A DNA stretch of 23,659 bases from a virus, in IMG/VR virus record IMGVR_UViG_3300006916_000391, positions 1 through 23,659 of that record; one strand, 5' to 3'. Of the stretch, positions 21,841 to 23,659 are shown one piece after another. The stretch's first letter is position 1. Each line of letters starts with the position of its first letter. The notes beneath the pieces are model-generated. The model ran no database searches and was not told the origin of the DNA. It was given only the letters and a program-made list of their open reading frames with translations. The position numbers and the translations under genes are program-made.

Positions 21841-23255
21841 CATGTATCACCTCGTTGTACTATTGGTGTAGTTTTACTTCCACCCACTGTTTCTTCTTCA
21901 CTACTACCACCGATAACACCCCTATTCATTGCTCTTCCTATTATAAAGCCTGATGTACCGTGTCCTTGAATGGTAATGATTGGCACAGTGACGATTTTAA
22001 TTTCACCGAATAGAGACAAATTTTCTTCACTGATTTGCTCAACAATTTCAGGTCTACTTCCAGTGTTTTGAGCACCTTCAATAATACCTTGAAGCACTCC
22101 CTCTATACCACTGTCTACTGTTAAGAATACAAGGTCAGCACTGTTATTCGTTAGATTATGTCTAACCTCAGTGAGAATGCGTCTTTGACCTTCATACTCA
22201 ATAATTTTACCGGGGCGTAAGTCCCATGCATTTGGGTGACCTGAACTTGTTTTGTTCCCGCTCAAAAGATTGTTTGCTTTCAAAATACTTCGTGCAACTC
22301 TTCTCGCTGATTCATTATTACGGACAGTAAAATCTTCGATAACTTGCGGGTCTTGTTGAACATCGTTTTTGCTTTGACGCTCAGCATCTTTAACCTCAGC
22401 ATAGGCTATATCGTTAACAGAAAGTGGCTGACCTTGTACTACTATGACATTGCTTGTGTTTTCAATTGGGTTTGTGCCAGCAGGTCCTCCTCTTTCGTTT
22501 GCGTTAACGAATCGACCTGCCTCACTAAAGTTGAATGGAACATATAACAAGTTCCCAAATCGCTCAAAGTAGACAATATGACCGTCATGTCTACCAAGGA
22601 ATCTTAAGGCAGTGACAAGATTAACACCGTAGAAATCAGTAGCAACAAATCTTGTAGTGTAGCGACGACGGTCACTACCTGAATTAGATGGAGAAAGAGG
22701 TAGTGCTATGTTGACTGATGTTAAGGAGTCAGCAACATCTCGACCGAGACGCATAGCCATGTCAGTAGTTCTAAATCCAACATCAATAGGTTGGGCTGCA
22801 TACCCTGCTGTAGAGCCAAATCCTAACTCTTTGAGTGTTCTACCTTTCATATTACGAATTGAGAATGTAGAACCTTTATTTCCAGTGGAATGAGCACCTA
22901 TTGATAGCCTTTCAGTTTGCGTATCTATAGAATAAAGCATCTTCAAATTATTTAAAGCAACATCGTTTTGAAAATCTGTTCCCATATAGAAGATAGAAGA
23001 TGTCGATGAGTGACCGGGAGTGGCTGTATGAGTCAAAATTATGTTGTCCTCTCTTTCGTCTATTGTGTAGGAATGAGTAGATGCTACTGCGTAAGTTGTA
23101 GTCTTACGCTTGTTGATAGTGACTTTGGCTTGAGTTGTACCTTGCATAGCAATCTCACCAAGATGGAGTGCGTTGTCTATGAATACAGGCTTACGCACTT
23201 GCTTCATAACTACATTACTGTCACCAGTTGTGCGTTGCTGTGCGAGATAAGGCAT
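21840..23255 (-). CDS. Probable tail hub / baseplate protein
   Basis: A 471-residue protein with a beta-rich N-terminal half and a GRHDGHIVYFERFGNLLYVPFN region (about 221-242). A segment typical of phage tail-hub/late-control proteins follows: ARRVARSILKANNL (317-330), then WDLRPGKIIEYEGQRRIL and TEVRHNL (344-368). In contractile and siphovirus tails this RPG...Y.I..V.H pattern lies in the hub domain that caps the tube. The C-terminus is glycine-rich and flexible. Its place just before the fibre genes fits. GGTGAT lies five bases before the ATG, which overlaps the upstream stop (TGATG). The exact hub subtype is not determinable. Confidence 0.85.
   Translation of the reverse strand: MPYLAQQRTTGDSNVVMKQVRKPVFIDNALHLGEIAMQGTTQAKVTINKRKTTTYAVASTHSYTIDEREDNIILTHTATPGHSSTSSIFYMGTDFQNDVALNNLKMLYSIDTQTERLSIGAHSTGNKGSTFSIRNMKGRTLKELGFGSTAGYAAQPIDVGFRTTDMAMRLGRDVADSLTSVNIALPLSPSNSGSDRRRYTTRFVATDFYGVNLVTALRFLGRHDGHIVYFERFGNLLYVPFNFSEAGRFVNANERGGPAGTNPIENTSNVIVVQGQPLSVNDIAYAEVKDAERQSKNDVQQDPQVIEDFTVRNNESARRVARSILKANNLLSGNKTSSGHPNAWDLRPGKIIEYEGQRRILTEVRHNLTNNSADLVFLTVDSGIEGVLQGIIEGAQNTGSRPEIVEQISEENLSLFGEIKIVTVPIITIQGHGTSGFIIGRAMNRGVIGGSSEEETVGGSKTTPIVQRGDT
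21846..21853 (-). promoter_or_regulatory. Shine-Dalgarno choosing between two adjacent ATGs
   Basis: GAGGTGAT on the minus strand. Its five-base spacing to ATG 21840 equals that of the RadA-like gene (5376-5383 to 5389). The two-base spacing to ATG 21843 is too tight. Confidence 0.5.
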
Positions 23256-23659
23256 CAGGCATCACCACTGTGGTCAGATGTATTGTAGGTCACATCGCCC
23301 TTATGCCCTTTACTATGTAAAGACTGACTAAAACGAGGTTTGATTCCATAATCCTTACCGCTACCAGTACGACGAGGAGCATCGCTACGGTAATGTTGTA
23401 GTGTATTTTCACTAACAAGTAGTCGAGTGACGGTACTTTTGAGTGTGTTAACATCGAAACCAGTCACCCCTGCTCCGGGCAACTTAGGACCCTTAGAGAC
23501 AGGAACAGTATCGCTACTACTCTCCATGAGATATACCGGCTGATAAGGAGCATTACCATCGGGAATAGTAGCACGCATGTAAGAACCTGCCCCACCGTTA
23601 GTTGACTCATATGTAAATAGACCATACTTACCACCAGCAGTAGCAGTGTAGTATGTACT
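23255..23659 (-). CDS. Structural protein, partial, open at the right edge
   Basis: The frame is open without a stop from 23255 to the last base of the window (134 codons). The methionine at 23578 is therefore probably internal: the upstream 27 codons (GGKYGLFTYESTNGG and around) look coding. The visible part is Ser/Gly/Thr-rich, with PKLPGAGVTGFDVNTLKSTV and a basic, polar C-terminus (KPRFSQSLHSKGHKG). No family is recognised. A tail or virion role is inferred from the hub and fibre genes downstream. The stop overlaps the hub ATG. Confidence 0.7.
   Translation of the reverse strand, partial: STYYTATAGGKYGLFTYESTNGGAGSYMRATIPDGNAPYQPVYLMESSSDTVPVSKGPKLPGAGVTGFDVNTLKSTVTRLLVSENTLQHYRSDAPRRTGSGKDYGIKPRFSQSLHSKGHKGDVTYNTSDHSGDA

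Overview
The window looks like part of a tailed double-stranded DNA virus of an archaeon. The best match is a magrovirus, the virus group assigned to Marine Group II Euryarchaeota (Poseidoniales), either as free virus or from a marine metagenome. The evidence is one gene-packed operon holding archaeal-type replication proteins (B-family polymerase, PCNA-type clamp, clamp-loader ATPase, archaeo-eukaryotic primase with an Fe-S-like tail, RadA-like ATPase, XPF-type nuclease, Cas4/RecB-like Fe-S nuclease, helicase-like ATPase, DEDDy exonuclease) together with a group II chaperonin. Opposite it lie phage-like tail genes. Genes overlap by 1-4 bases (ATGA, TGATG, TAATG) almost throughout, and many are preceded by GAGGTGA(T)-type Shine-Dalgarno sequences. 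I see no rRNA, tRNA, CRISPR array or insertion sequence. The host assignment is inference.

Layout. Bases 1-18505 read rightward. Bases 1-3112 hold a partial gene, an unknown gene, a SANT/Myb-like DNA-binding protein, a small protein with a faint TFB-like segment, a divergent and apparently catalytically dead ligase-like protein, and an unknown protein. Bases 3115-9916 hold the replisome core: clamp loader, a probable ssDNA-binding protein, RadA-like ATPase, a short GC-richer gap, a CxxC mini-protein, sliding clamp and DNA polymerase. Bases 9921-11174 hold small, AT-rich accessory genes, including a MazG-like pyrophosphohydrolase and a zinc-motif protein. Bases 11171-14598 hold the Cas4-like nuclease, a small protein with a PCNA-binding motif, primase, a winged-helix-like protein and the XPF-type nuclease. 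After an 89-base gap with the only convincing archaeal promoter in the window, a second transcription unit (14688-18505) holds the helicase-like ATPase, a hidden 27-residue zinc ribbon, the exonuclease, the chaperonin and two more tiny zinc ribbons.

Bases 18512-23659 read leftward and meet the replication block tail to tail, with six bases between stop codons. They encode a long repetitive tail fibre, a small structural protein, a probable tail-hub/baseplate protein, and a gene that runs off the right edge.

The rightward genes would let the virus replicate, repair and recombine its DNA with little host help. The chaperonin may fold replication or virion proteins. The small DNA- and zinc-binding proteins, including one resembling the transcript-cleavage factor TFS, are candidates for redirecting host transcription. 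The points most worth a second look are the TFS-like ribbon, the dead ligase, the PIP-box protein, the hidden non-ATG zinc-ribbon gene and the His-for-Asp change in polymerase motif C.
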